Positions 1 to 6,447 of a DNA stretch of 9,423 bases are shown in pieces. The translations under genes were made by a program, and so were the position numbers. Origin of the DNA: Prevotellaceae bacterium (GTDB lineage Bacteria > Bacteroidota > Bacteroidia > Bacteroidales > Bacteroidaceae); assembly GCA_021204545.1 (NCBI GenBank), contig JAJPZF010000056.1:1-9423 (forward strand), given 5' to 3'. Below the pieces are notes generated by a model. The model worked only from the letters and a program-made list of their open reading frames with translations, was not told the origin of the DNA and did no database searches. How positions within the stretch are numbered: the first letter of the stretch is position 1; each line of letters opens with the position of its first letter.

Positions 1-333
1 GCATGTGGTGCAACTTCTTTATGTATGAGGCATCGTACTCCATCGAGTCCACCAAAAGCACGATGTTTTTCATCCCCTGATACCGCAGTTCCTCGGTCAG
101 ACGGTTGTACACCATGCCCGGCACCTTGCCGAGAAGCTCCGCGGTGTTCAGGCTTCCCTGCCTCATCTCCTTGGTGATATGCACGATGTCCTTGTCCCTG
201 AGGTGCACTATGTTCGAGGCGTTCACCTCCACCTGCTCCATCATCATGGCGTCTCTCTGCAATGTTATCTCCCCAAGGTCGGTCGCTCCGTCAGGAATAT
301 CAAGGTAACTGGCCGCGAAGCCCAAGGCTGTGA
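1..333 (-). pseudogene. Continuation of the STN receptor in the shifted frame (plug region), running off the window
   Basis: Read on the minus strand from about 331 down to 1, this frame is open to the window edge and continues the receptor. It starts with TALGFAASYLDIPDG (end of the regulatory-like domain), then LGEITLQRDAMMMEQVEV, the usual linker before the plug. A plug-like segment follows: NTAELLGKVPGMVYN, then YQGMKNIVLLVDSME. A spare CA dinucleotide in the TCACA at 333-329, or loss of one base there, would restore a single frame reading MRVSALGF. No initiation signal is visible for this piece, so it would not be made on its own. It is either a broken gene or an assembly or sequencing error; the beta-barrel part lies outside the window. 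Confidence 0.7.
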
Positions 334-807
334 CACGCGCATATACGGGTCAGCGCTGTCGGGCTCAAGGACGAAAGCGCCGTCCTCGTCGGAGAGGACA
401 CCCGTCCTCACGGTGCTGTCCGCGCGACTCAGCAGTCCAACAGCGGCATAGTCGACGGGTTTACCTTGGCTGTCCACGAGACGGCCCGAGATGCACGTGG
501 CTTTGTCGGGCATTCTTTCCACAAATATGTTCCTTCCGTCCAAGGTTACCCTCAAGGGCAAGCCGTCGCAGAGCTGCTTCACCGCCTCAAGCGCGTTGTC
601 TGCCATAATGTTTCGGCTGACGCTCAGCCCGTCCATCTCGCTCACGATGAACTGTAGCCTGTACTTCCCCGCATATCGGCCTATATCGGCCAAGGCTGAG
701 ACAACCGGCGTGTCGGTGAACGTCTCCGTTATCCCCCTTGCCCTCGCCGCGAAAGGGCAAAGGCACAACAATATTATATAGGTGTATTTCCTCATAAGGT
801 CAGGCAT
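265..807 (-). CDS. STN/carboxypeptidase-regulatory-domain outer-membrane receptor, N-terminal part cut by a frameshift
   Basis: This is the N-terminal part of a TonB-dependent, SusC/FecA-like outer-membrane receptor. The reading frame is 180 residues long. It opens with a signal peptide (hydrophobic run IILLCLCPF, then ARA), has an STN domain at about residues 34-99, and then a carboxypeptidase-regulatory-like beta domain from about residue 106 (ISGRLVDSQGKPVDYAAVG). STN domains in such receptors contact the DUF4974/FecR part of the anti-sigma factor in the periplasm, and that gene lies 24 bp upstream here. The start could be 807 or the Met codon at 795, which gives a more usual MRKY signal-peptide start. 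After residue YMRVS the frame turns into unrelated sequence and stops at 265. The homologous continuation (ALGF..., plug domain) is in a different frame, so the gene is frameshifted between about 328 and 334 or contains a sequencing error. Domain calls are confident; the substrate is unknown. Confidence 0.8.
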   Translation of the reverse strand: MPDLMRKYTYIILLCLCPFAARARGITETFTDTPVVSALADIGRYAGKYRLQFIVSEMDGLSVSRNIMADNALEAVKQLCDGLPLRVTLDGRNIFVERMPDKATCISGRLVDSQGKPVDYAAVGLLSRADSTVRTGVLSDEDGAFVLEPDSADPYMRVSQPWASRPVTLIFLTERPTLGR

Positions 808-831
808 AATAAAGGGTAAGCTTGGGGAAAT

Positions 832-1470
832 CTAATTGACCGTCACGGTGCTGTCCTGGCGGCTCAGCTCGAGGTTGTTGAAATGGTTGAGAACAAGCAG
901 CACTTCGTCCAAGGTCATTGCGGAGTCCACTTGCAGGTAGAGCCTCACGTGCCTCGCCTCCTCGCGCTTGTACCTCACGCTGAAGCCGTATCTCTCCCTG
1001 AGCGCCTCCATCACCTCTTGCAGCTCCACGTCGCAGAACACCATCTCCTCTGAGATACTGTCGGCAGTTAGGTCGCCCTCCTCAGTGTCCAAGACCGATG
1101 TCTCCGCGTCGTCCGCCTCCAAGGCAGGCTGCGTGTCGTCATTTATATACGTCCTCACCACCTGCACCGCCGCTACCGCGAGCCCCGACACCAGCACTGC
1201 GGCCACACAAGCCGCCGCGACCTTGCGCCACGCCCGTTGGCCGCCGCCCGCGCGTCGGCTCTTGAACTCGCGCCACTCCTTGTCCACGTCCACATCCTTC
1301 AGGGCTTCCTCGCTCTCGCCCTCGGCTTCAGCCCGCCGGGCCTCCGAGAGCAGCTCGTAAAAGTCTCGGCATTCGGGGTCGGAAAGCAAATCTTTGAGCT
1401 CTGACTCGTTGGAAGACTCGGGCTGCTGCAGCAGCTCAATCAGTCTCTCTATTCGTTGTTCGGCGTTCAT
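832..1470 (-). CDS. DUF4974-type membrane anti-sigma factor (FecR-like, no central FecR domain)
   Basis: This protein of 212 residues probably holds the adjacent ECF sigma factor at the inner membrane and relays a signal from the outer-membrane receptor. It has an acidic, helical cytoplasmic part (residues 1-80), a single membrane helix at about 84-106 preceded by basic residues (RRAGGGQRAWRK), an acidic periplasmic linker, and a C-terminal DUF4974-like domain at about 143-211 (VFCDVELQEVMEALRERYGF, then MTLDEVLLVLNHF). Typical Bacteroidetes FecR proteins are longer (300-400 residues) and carry a FecR domain between helix and DUF4974; here the linker is too short for one. A longer frame begins at 1566, but it would overlap the sigma gene by about 80 bp, so the ATG at 1470, 17 bp after the sigma stop, is preferred. 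No clear Shine-Dalgarno is seen, as is usual in this phylum. Confidence 0.82.
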   Translation of the reverse strand: MNAEQRIERLIELLQQPESSNESELKDLLSDPECRDFYELLSEARRAEAEGESEEALKDVDVDKEWREFKSRRAGGGQRAWRKVAAACVAAVLVSGLAVAAVQVVRTYINDDTQPALEADDAETSVLDTEEGDLTADSISEEMVFCDVELQEVMEALRERYGFSVRYKREEARHVRLYLQVDSAMTLDEVLLVLNHFNNLELSRQDSTVTVN

Positions 1471-1487
1471 ATCTGTAGGTTTTATTC

Positions 1488-1967
1488 TTACTTGCCAAAT
1501 CGTTGCCTCAGAGCATATAAGGCTTGCACGATGTACTTGTTGACCGCACCGACGCTGCACCCGCACTCCTGGGCCGCCTGCCTGTAGGTTCTCCCCTCGA
1601 AGAAGCAGAGCTTGAACGCGCGCCTCGCCCTAAGGGGCAGCTCAGTTTCGATGAAATGGCGCATTTCCTCAAGTCGGTCGTCCTCTGCGTCGGGCAGAAC
1701 GAGCGGGTCCATCTCGGTAATCGGATAAAGCCTCCTTATTTTCTCGCCTATACGCAAATGCTTCAGATGGTTGAGGCAGGCGTTGCGCACGCACACCGCA
1801 AGCCATCCCTCCGTCACTTCCCCGGAAGTCATATTTTTCTCCTCGCAAAGCGATGCGAACACCCCGCTCACCACGTCCTTGCTCGCCTCCGTGTCCCTGA
1901 GCCAACAGTATGCCACTCGGAACATCCTGGGGTAGCACCGCTTGAACATCGCTTCCGTGACTTCCAT
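1488..1967 (-). CDS. ECF-family RNA polymerase sigma factor (FecI-like)
   Basis: This 159-residue protein is an ECF (group IV) sigma-70 factor of the Bacteroidetes FecI-like type. Residues about 8-70 match region 2 (YPRMFRVAYCWLRDTEASKD and the following FASLCEEK). Residues about 105-157 match region 4, with a helix-turn-helix (TYRQAAQECGCSVGAVNKYI). It would direct core RNA polymerase to its targets, most likely this operon and linked transport genes, when released by the DUF4974 protein encoded 17 bp downstream. It is slightly shorter than the usual 170-190 residues but both domains are complete. The ATG at 1967 is used; a second Met six codons later (1949) is possible. The upstream region 1968-2208 contains no box I would call a promoter. 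Confidence 0.9.
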   Translation of the reverse strand: MEVTEAMFKRCYPRMFRVAYCWLRDTEASKDVVSGVFASLCEEKNMTSGEVTEGWLAVCVRNACLNHLKHLRIGEKIRRLYPITEMDPLVLPDAEDDRLEEMRHFIETELPLRARRAFKLCFFEGRTYRQAAQECGCSVGAVNKYIVQALYALRQRFGK

Positions 1968-2208
1968 CGTTTCCGCCTTTTACTTATACAACAACCGAAA
2001 TGCCCGAATCATTACGCAAGGTAGCAACTATTTCCCTCCGCCAACAAGGAAATAGCGCCTTAAGGTCCGTCGCCAACGCTCCGCCCTCAGCCGCCCCCTC
2101 GCCCACGCTTGCCGCGGATAGCCCCGACGAATGCGCCTATTCCCTTAGGCTTCCGCGCCGATTCCCCCGAACTTTTCTAAGATATCTATATGAAAACCGC
2201 CCGCGAGC

Positions 2209-3177
2209 TCAGAGCTTCACGTCCTGCACGTTGATGAGCTTGTGCACGATGGCGTAGATGGTGAGGCCGGCGGCCGAATGGATTCCCGTCTTGCGGCTGA
2301 TGTTTCTGCGGTGCGTCATAACGGTGTTAACCGCAATAAACATCTTTTCTGCTATCTCCTTGTTGGAAAGCCCCATCGCGACAAGGCGTATCACGTCCTT
2401 CTCCCGCTCGCTCAGGTCGCTCGTGTCGGGGGTCGCCTCCTGCTCTGTCGGGGCACAGGCGGGCTTTCCTCCGTGCTCCTTCACGTCTTTCTCGAGGCGC
2501 GCCACGCAGTCGGCAAAGAGTGTGTCCTCCAGCTGGCAGTGCGTGAGCAGGTCCTCCTCCATGATAAATATGTCCATCAGCACGTCGTTGAGCGCGCTTG
2601 CGTTGGCCCCGCTGGGATAATACTTGATGATTATGTTCTTAAGCTCGGCGAGGCTGCGCTCGATGTTGCTGTGGTTGTGCGACTGCTGGTGGACTACCGT
2701 CACGAATGGTTCGGCAGGCAGCTGCCCTCTCAAAAGGGTTTGCACCAAAGGATGGACGCTCGAGTTCTCGTAGTTCATGTGTGACGCCACCTGACCAGCG
2801 TATTCGTTGAAGAATTTCAGTATCAAGAAGGCGATTTGGTTGCTGGCCGAGCAGTCGATAGCCGAGATAAGTTTGCGCCTAATCAACGGCAAACGGTAGT
2901 CCACAAAGTAGGAATGGCTCTTACGAAGGTAGTCCATCAGCGACACGAGACTGACCTTGTTTTTCATATCGTTGGAGTAAACCCGCCCAGGTGTCTTGAT
3001 GTAGTTCACAACGGTCAGGAATGTGGACGTGTCCACCCCGCTTTCCTTGCAGGCAGCCGCCACTGTCCGCTCGCCGAACCCGGGCGTTATGCCGAAACGC
3101 GAGATCAATTGAAGCATGCGATAGTCGTCGCTGATGAGATCTATCAAGGGATCTGTCTCGTGATACTTTTCTGTCAT
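2209..3177 (-). CDS. RIC/YtfE-like hemerythrin di-iron protein fused to a LuxR-type DNA-binding domain
   Basis: This is a 322-residue transcription regulator with an unusual sensor. Residues about 10-60 resemble the ScdA_N domain of RIC (YtfE/ScdA) iron-sulfur repair proteins, but the twin Cys is replaced (FGITPGFGER). Residues about 80-230 form a hemerythrin-like four-helix bundle with a full set of candidate di-iron ligands: H88, H133, E137, H169, H213, E217. The H...H spacing (45), the two HxxxE pairs and the last H...H spacing (44) match what I recall for E. coli YtfE. Residues about 255-316 are a LuxR/GerE helix-turn-helix (LSEREKDVIRLVAMGLSNKE, then NTVMTHRRNI). There is no receiver domain. 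I infer that it senses NO, oxygen or iron state and acts on the divergent porin genes and itself. The frame extends to an ATG at 3246, but MTEKYHETDP at 3177 matches the family start better and lies just downstream of a promoter-like box. Confidence 0.85.
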   Translation of the reverse strand: MTEKYHETDPLIDLISDDYRMLQLISRFGITPGFGERTVAAACKESGVDTSTFLTVVNYIKTPGRVYSNDMKNKVSLVSLMDYLRKSHSYFVDYRLPLIRRKLISAIDCSASNQIAFLILKFFNEYAGQVASHMNYENSSVHPLVQTLLRGQLPAEPFVTVVHQQSHNHSNIERSLAELKNIIIKYYPSGANASALNDVLMDIFIMEEDLLTHCQLEDTLFADCVARLEKDVKEHGGKPACAPTEQEATPDTSDLSEREKDVIRLVAMGLSNKEIAEKMFIAVNTVMTHRRNISRKTGIHSAAGLTIYAIVHKLINVQDVKL

Positions 3178-3201
3178 GGCAAGGCCTCCGTTTTTCCGCC
3201 G

Positions 3202-3221
3202 CGAATATAGGGAAATATCCC
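3202..3221 (-). promoter_or_regulatory. Possible promoter box and inverted repeat upstream of the RIC-LuxR gene
   Basis: On the minus strand TATATTCG (3209-3202) matches the Bacteroidetes -7 consensus TAnnTTTG at all but one fixed base. It would place transcription start just before the ATG at 3177. Next to it, GGGA-AATA-TCCC (3210-3221) is an inverted repeat that could be an operator. No good -33 TTTG was found at normal spacing, so this is tentative. Confidence 0.3.
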
Positions 3222-3301
3222 CAAGTAAGGTTAGGACTGAAGACATTTACCCAGAAATAATTAGACGGAAACCGGGACGCCGCGCCCCGATTTCACCCGA
3301 T

Positions 3302-3339
3302 TTGCGTATTGCGCCCCGCAAGGCTCAGCCATAACTTCG
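3302..3339 (+). promoter_or_regulatory. Possible promoter and operator of the porin gene
   Basis: TAACTTCG (3332-3339) fits the Bacteroidetes -7 consensus TAnnTTTG except at one base. A TTG at 3309-3311 lies 20 bp upstream, the usual -33 spacing. An inverted repeat TTGCG-N10-CGCAA (3302-3306 and 3317-3321) overlaps the -33 position and is a plausible operator for the divergently encoded regulator. The untranslated leader would be about 40 nt. This is inference from sequence pattern only. Confidence 0.38.
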
Positions 3340-3382
3340 CGGCACGAACCGGAACATACCTAAACAATTAAATAGATTGATT

Positions 3383-4492
3383 ATGAGAAAGAAAACCTTA
3401 TTAGCGGCTCTCACTCTCATGAGCCTAAGCTTCCCGGCTTTTTCCCAGACCATTGGCGGAGAGATGACCTCGGAATGGCAGTGGAGCCCCAACAAGAAAA
3501 CAGTGAACTGGATGAACATGCTGCGCCTCGACTTTGAGTATTCCCCTTGGAAGGGCGGCACTTTCCAGGCCGCGACCCTGCACATGGCGAAGACGAACCC
3601 CGACGAATCCATCATCAGCGACTACCAAGTTTTCTCAAACATCCAGGAAGAGAACTGTTACGCAGCAATCGCCGTGCTGGGATACCAGCAGAGTTGGAAG
3701 CACGCCAAGGTATTTTTCGGCGTACGCAACATGAACGAGGACTATTTCGCCTCGCCTGTGACATCTTTCTTCACGAACAGCTCGCCGGGCATCTTTCCTT
3801 CCATCGCGGCGAACTACCCTATCGCGAATTATCCCGTGAGTAGTATGACCGTTCACTTGGAGCTTCAGTTCGACAACTGGCACGTAAAGAACAGTCTTTA
3901 CAACGGTGCAGCTTACAACGGCTGGAAGCGGGGCGACAACCCCTTTATGATTCGCCCGAAACGTGACGGCGTGTTCGATGTTCTCGAGCTGAGTTACGAC
4001 AACGGAAAGAGCTTCTACTCCGTAGGCTCAACGTTCCACAACCGCGTCTTCGACGAAGATATGCAACCCGCTCGGAAGTACCGGACGGACACTCAGGGGA
4101 ATCTCGTCGCGGACGGCTACGAGAGCAAGGCTTCGTTCGGCTGGTGGGCGTACGCCGAGCAGTGTCTGTGGCAGAACGATGAGGAGGACAAGAAGGTGAG
4201 CCTGATGGTTCAATATTCTGAGAACACACGTGGAAAGAAATATATCGAGGAAATCGGCGGATGCAAGCGGTACGCCGAGCTGGGATGCCTATATGATTTC
4301 GGCGACAACCACGCAGGATTCACCGCACAGTACGCACATTATGGGATGGGCAAGGAGGAATCCGTCGAACTCACATACAGCCGTGACGTGAAGGATTGCC
4401 TTTCCTTACAACCAGTCTTTAACTATATCCACAACGCCGAGGAGAAAGGCAACTTCGTCGTCTTCAGCGGAAGATTAATCTACAACTTCTAA
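3383..4492 (+). CDS. OprB-family carbohydrate-type outer-membrane porin
   Basis: This 369-residue outer-membrane beta-barrel protein belongs to the OprB/carbohydrate porin family. Residues 1-21 are a signal peptide (MRKKTLLAALTLMSLSFPAFS). The family hallmark lies around residues 116-145 (NMNEDYFASPVTSFFTNSSP, then GIFP), followed by alternating aromatic and polar strands. The chain ends in IYNF, and a C-terminal Phe is the usual barrel-assembly signal. It is somewhat shorter than many OprB proteins (400-450 residues) but looks complete. Translation is taken from the ATG at 3383; a TTG two codons earlier is less likely. It is divergent from the RIC-LuxR regulator and 49 bp upstream of a small membrane-protein gene, with which it probably forms an operon. 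OprB of Pseudomonas passes sugars; the substrate here cannot be told from sequence. Confidence 0.87.
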   Translation: MRKKTLLAALTLMSLSFPAFSQTIGGEMTSEWQWSPNKKTVNWMNMLRLDFEYSPWKGGTFQAATLHMAKTNPDESIISDYQVFSNIQEENCYAAIAVLGYQQSWKHAKVFFGVRNMNEDYFASPVTSFFTNSSPGIFPSIAANYPIANYPVSSMTVHLELQFDNWHVKNSLYNGAAYNGWKRGDNPFMIRPKRDGVFDVLELSYDNGKSFYSVGSTFHNRVFDEDMQPARKYRTDTQGNLVADGYESKASFGWWAYAEQCLWQNDEEDKKVSLMVQYSENTRGKKYIEEIGGCKRYAELGCLYDFGDNHAGFTAQYAHYGMGKEESVELTYSRDVKDCLSLQPVFNYIHNAEEKGNFVVFSGRLIYNF

Positions 4493-4541
4493 GGCTCGCA
4501 GCCTTAAAGAAATCACGGAAACCCCTTAAAACATTGCCGAT

Positions 4542-4781
4542 ATGCCTAAGGAAATTCAGAAAAACCTCGATGAAACCGCAAGTTTTCAGGAGAGCTGCAT
4601 GTGCGGGCCTCACGACATCCTGCGGATGATGCTCCTGCTCTGGAGCCCGCTCCTCGCACTCATGCTCCTGCTCTTCTGGCTAAACGGCCACCCCTCTAAG
4701 TTATTCTCGGCCGAAACCTCAGGCTCGCACCTCGAAATGCTTTTGCACGAGCCGCGGCCAGCCGAGCAAATCTCTCCATAA
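4542..4781 (+). CDS. Small single-helix membrane protein with a CxC-x2-H motif
   Basis: I do not recognise this 79-residue protein. It has a polar N-terminus, a cluster SCMCGPHD (C19, C21, H24) immediately before one strongly hydrophobic helix at about residues 27-48 (ILRMMLLLWSPLLALMLLLF), and a short polar tail. The Cys-x-Cys with a nearby His could bind metal or heme, or act as a thiol pair, but that is speculation. It follows the porin by 49 bp on the same strand and is followed within 12 bp by a terminator, which supports co-transcription and a real gene. The codon phase and terminator position favour coding; the length and lack of recognisable homology limit confidence. Confidence 0.55.
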   Translation: MPKEIQKNLDETASFQESCMCGPHDILRMMLLLWSPLLALMLLLFWLNGHPSKLFSAETSGSHLEMLLHEPRPAEQISP

Positions 4782-4793
4782 TAAACAGCTTTG

Positions 4794-4826
4794 GGGGCAG
4801 CGTCCTACGGGTCGCCGCCCCTTTTT
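4794..4826 (+). terminator. Rho-independent terminator after the porin operon
   Basis: The arms GGGGCAGCG (4794-4802) and CGCCGCCCC (4813-4821) pair with one mismatch around a 10-nt loop and are followed by TTTTT (4822-4826). It lies 12 bp after the stop codon of the 79-residue protein, in the right place to end the porin unit. Confidence 0.7.
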
Positions 4827-4843
4827 CATGACGTTTCGCCCCA
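4813..4843 (+). repeat. Degenerate direct repeat, left copy (partner 5202-5234)
   Basis: CGCCGCCC, then a pyrimidine run, TCRTGACGTTTC and a C-rich end occur here and again at 5202-5234 with only a few differences. The left copy includes the 3' arm and T-run of the porin terminator. The copies enclose the hairpin-rich spacer, so they may mark the ends of a duplicated or inserted segment. Confidence 0.5.
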
Positions 4844-4911
4844 GAGAGCGAGGGATGTGCAAGCGAAGAAAAGGGACGCATGCAAAATCGCCGGGGCGCG
4901 GGGCGAAAGCA

Positions 4912-4945
4912 TCGGGGGCGCGGAGCTTAACCCCGAAGGGGTTGC
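4912..4945 (+). repeat. Internal direct repeat with GAA-loop hairpin, left copy (partner 5109-5140)
   Basis: TCGGGGGCGCGGRGCTTA occurs at 4912-4929 and 5109-5126 with one mismatch. Each copy is followed by a CCGAA(A)GGGGTTG-like hairpin. In this copy the stem AACCCC-GAA-GGGGTT is perfect. Confidence 0.5.
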
Positions 4946-5108
4946 ATAAGCGTAGCCGCCAGAAACGCGGAGCGTTTTCAAAAAAAAGAAACGAATTGCT
5001 CGCGTTAGCGAGCGCAGCGACACCCACGGTATCGGACATCAGCCCTATATTGTGCCGAAGGTACAACCCATATCTGCCGCTGAGTCTAAAGTGGCGCAGG
5101 GCAAACCG

Positions 5109-5140
5109 TCGGGGGCGCGGGGCTTACTCCGAAAGGGTTG
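5109..5140 (+). repeat. Internal direct repeat with GAA-loop hairpin, right copy (partner 4912-4945)
   Basis: This is the second copy of the repeat. The 18-bp core differs from the left copy at one base, while the following hairpin (CTCC-GAAA-GGGTT) is decayed to a weaker stem. Confidence 0.45.
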
Positions 5141-5201
5141 ATTTACAGCCCTAACAGATTTCTCCCCTTCCCCCACGTCGTCCCTCGTCGCCCCACGCAC
5201 G

Positions 5202-5234
5202 CGCCGCCCTCTTTTCGTGACGTTTCAGCCTCAG
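5202..5234 (+). repeat. Degenerate direct repeat, right copy (partner 4813-4843)
   Basis: This is the second copy of the roughly 31-bp repeat sharing CGCCGCCC, a T-rich run and TGACGTTTC. It lies just upstream of the promoter at 5262-5290. Unlike the left copy it has no matching 5' stem arm, so it does not form a terminator on its own. Confidence 0.45.
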
Positions 5235-5261
5235 CCCTAAGCATTTGCGCCCCTTTCCCCG

Positions 5262-5290
5262 TTTGTTATGATAAAAATGCAGTAACTTTG
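5262..5290 (+). promoter_or_regulatory. Bacteroidetes-type promoter of the Rid/chorismatase-like - ccsBA unit
   Basis: TAACTTTG (5283-5290) is a perfect match to the Bacteroidetes sigma-ABfr -7 consensus TAnnTTTG, and TTTG at 5262-5265 supplies the -33 box with a 17-bp gap, slightly short of the usual 19-21. The start codon at 5308 lies about 12 nt past the expected transcription start, so the leader is very short. Confidence 0.65.
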
Positions 5291-5307
5291 CGACAGATAG
5301 CCAGGAA

Positions 5308-6447
5308 ATGCAGTATAATAGGTTCTTTCTACGGGAGTTAGGTGTCGGGGTCGAGACCTCTGTCTTCACGGTCGACGGCGGCGTGACCGAATGGCACGTC
5401 ATGCTGCACGTGGAGCCGCGGGGCGAACTCTTCGAAGGCCAGCTCCAAAGGGTCTACCGCGCGGAGGATTTGCTGCCGTCTCTGCCCGAGTTCGCCGGGG
5501 CAAAGTACATATTTAAGCGTTACTTCCTCTCCGACAGTGCCAACCAAGCACCCCTGATGCGCAAGGAAGAGCCGACAAGCCTCAGCGTCATCCAGCAGCA
5601 ACCCCTCGACGGCAGCAAGATTGCCGTGTGGGCTTACCTCGCAAGTGGCATGAATCTGAGCGAAAACCATGGTTTCACCGTCGCTGAGCACAACGGTTAC
5701 CGCCATCTCTGGCTGATGAGCAAGTGCCACGCCGAGGGGAATTCCGCCAGTCAAACGGAGGCCCTGCTCCAAGAATACGAGACCCTGCTCGGAAACTTCG
5801 GGGCTACGCTGGCTGACAACTGCATTCGCACGTGGTTCTTCGTGCGTGATGTCGACACACAATACGGGGGGATGGTCAGTACCCGCAGGGAGTTCTTCGC
5901 AAGCCACGGACTCACGAAAAACACCCATTTCATCGCAAGTACGGGCATCGGGGGACAGCCCGCCGATGTCAAGGCTCTCGTGCAGATGGGCTCCTATGCG
6001 CTGACAGGTTTCTCCAGGCAGCAGCTCAATTACCTCAGAGCTTCGTCGCACTTGAACCCGACGAGCGACTACGGAGTCACGTTCGAGCGGGGCAGCACCC
6101 TCGACTTTGGCGACCGTCGCCACGTCATTATCTCCGGCACCGCAAGCATTAACAACCGAGGCCTCGTGGTGCACGAGGGCGACATCGTGGGCCAGACCCG
6201 CAGGATGTGGGAAAACGTGGAGACGCTCCTTGCCGAGGGCGGCGCGACCTACGACGACGTGGCGCAAATCGTGGTCTATCTGCGCGACACCGCCGACTAT
6301 CCGCTCGTTCGCCAGATGTTCGTCGAGCGTTTCCCCGAGATCCCGACTGTAATAACTCTTGCTCCCGTCTGCCGCCCCGCTTGGCTCATCGAGATAGAGT
6401 GCGTGGCCCTGAAGGCGCAACCGAACGCTTCCTTCCGTGCGCTTTAG
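5308..6447 (+). CDS. Rid (YjgF)-fold protein resembling FkbO/Hyg5/XanB2 chorismatases
   Basis: This is a 379-residue soluble protein with two YjgF-like regions (about residues 130-215 and 270-372). The C-terminal half carries ISGTASI (275-281), a following EGDIVGQ, VVYLRD, and the end motif VCRPAWLIEIE (354-364). These recall the chorismatase family (FkbO, Hyg5, XanB2), which remove pyruvate from chorismate to give dihydroxycyclohexadienoate or hydroxybenzoates. Upstream, RTWFFVRDVD and ASTGIGG also fit that family's first half. The canonical Arg of RidA enamine deaminases is not seen in its usual place, so plain RidA activity is less likely. The start at 5308 follows AGGAA closely and a canonical promoter. 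The 3' end overlaps the frame of the cytochrome c assembly gene by 11 bp, implying co-expression. Chorismatase activity itself is an inference from motifs read by eye. Confidence 0.75.
   Translation: MQYNRFFLRELGVGVETSVFTVDGGVTEWHVMLHVEPRGELFEGQLQRVYRAEDLLPSLPEFAGAKYIFKRYFLSDSANQAPLMRKEEPTSLSVIQQQPLDGSKIAVWAYLASGMNLSENHGFTVAEHNGYRHLWLMSKCHAEGNSASQTEALLQEYETLLGNFGATLADNCIRTWFFVRDVDTQYGGMVSTRREFFASHGLTKNTHFIASTGIGGQPADVKALVQMGSYALTGFSRQQLNYLRASSHLNPTSDYGVTFERGSTLDFGDRRHVIISGTASINNRGLVVHEGDIVGQTRRMWENVETLLAEGGATYDDVAQIVVYLRDTADYPLVRQMFVERFPEIPTVITLAPVCRPAWLIEIECVALKAQPNASFRAL

Larger units (their letters stand above)
4827..5282. other. Gene-free, hairpin-rich spacer
   Basis: I see no credible gene here. 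Both strands have open frames (for example plus 4828-5154 and minus 4719-5066), but they are Arg/Pro-rich, follow the repeat content, and lack domains. The stretch contains several short stems with tiny loops: AACCCC-GAA-GGGGTT (4929-4943), AAACGC-GGA-GCGTTT (4963-4977) followed by an A-run, GCTCGC-GTTA-GCGAGC (4998-5013), TTGTGCC-GAA-GGTACAA (5050-5066, one G-U pair) and GCCGCT/AGTGGC (about 5076-5095). Two sets of direct repeats also lie in it. It may be a dispersed repeat element or a structured RNA; the sequence alone does not decide. Confidence 0.5.

Noticed and set aside
325..340. Programmed frameshift or phase-variable tract in the receptor
   Set aside because: There is no slippery heptamer, homopolymer or extended simple repeat at the break; a mutation or sequencing error explains it better.
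1471..1566. Upstream extension of the anti-sigma gene to 1566
   Set aside because: It would overlap the 3' end of the sigma gene by about 80 bp and adds sequence unlike the family; the ATG at 1470 fits the operon spacing.
1968..2208. Promoter or terminator in the spacer between the regulator and the sigma gene
   Set aside because: No TAnnTTTG-like box at normal spacing and no stem with a T-run were found; short palindromes (CCTTAAGG, AGATATCT) are too common to call.
3178..3246. Upstream extension of the RIC-LuxR gene to the ATG at 3246
   Set aside because: The added 23 residues do not fit the ScdA_N start and would run over a promoter-like box and inverted repeat.
4719..5154. Open frames on both strands across the hairpin-rich spacer
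   Set aside because: The products are Arg/Pro-rich, track the repeats and hairpins, overlap each other and a terminator, and show no family signal.
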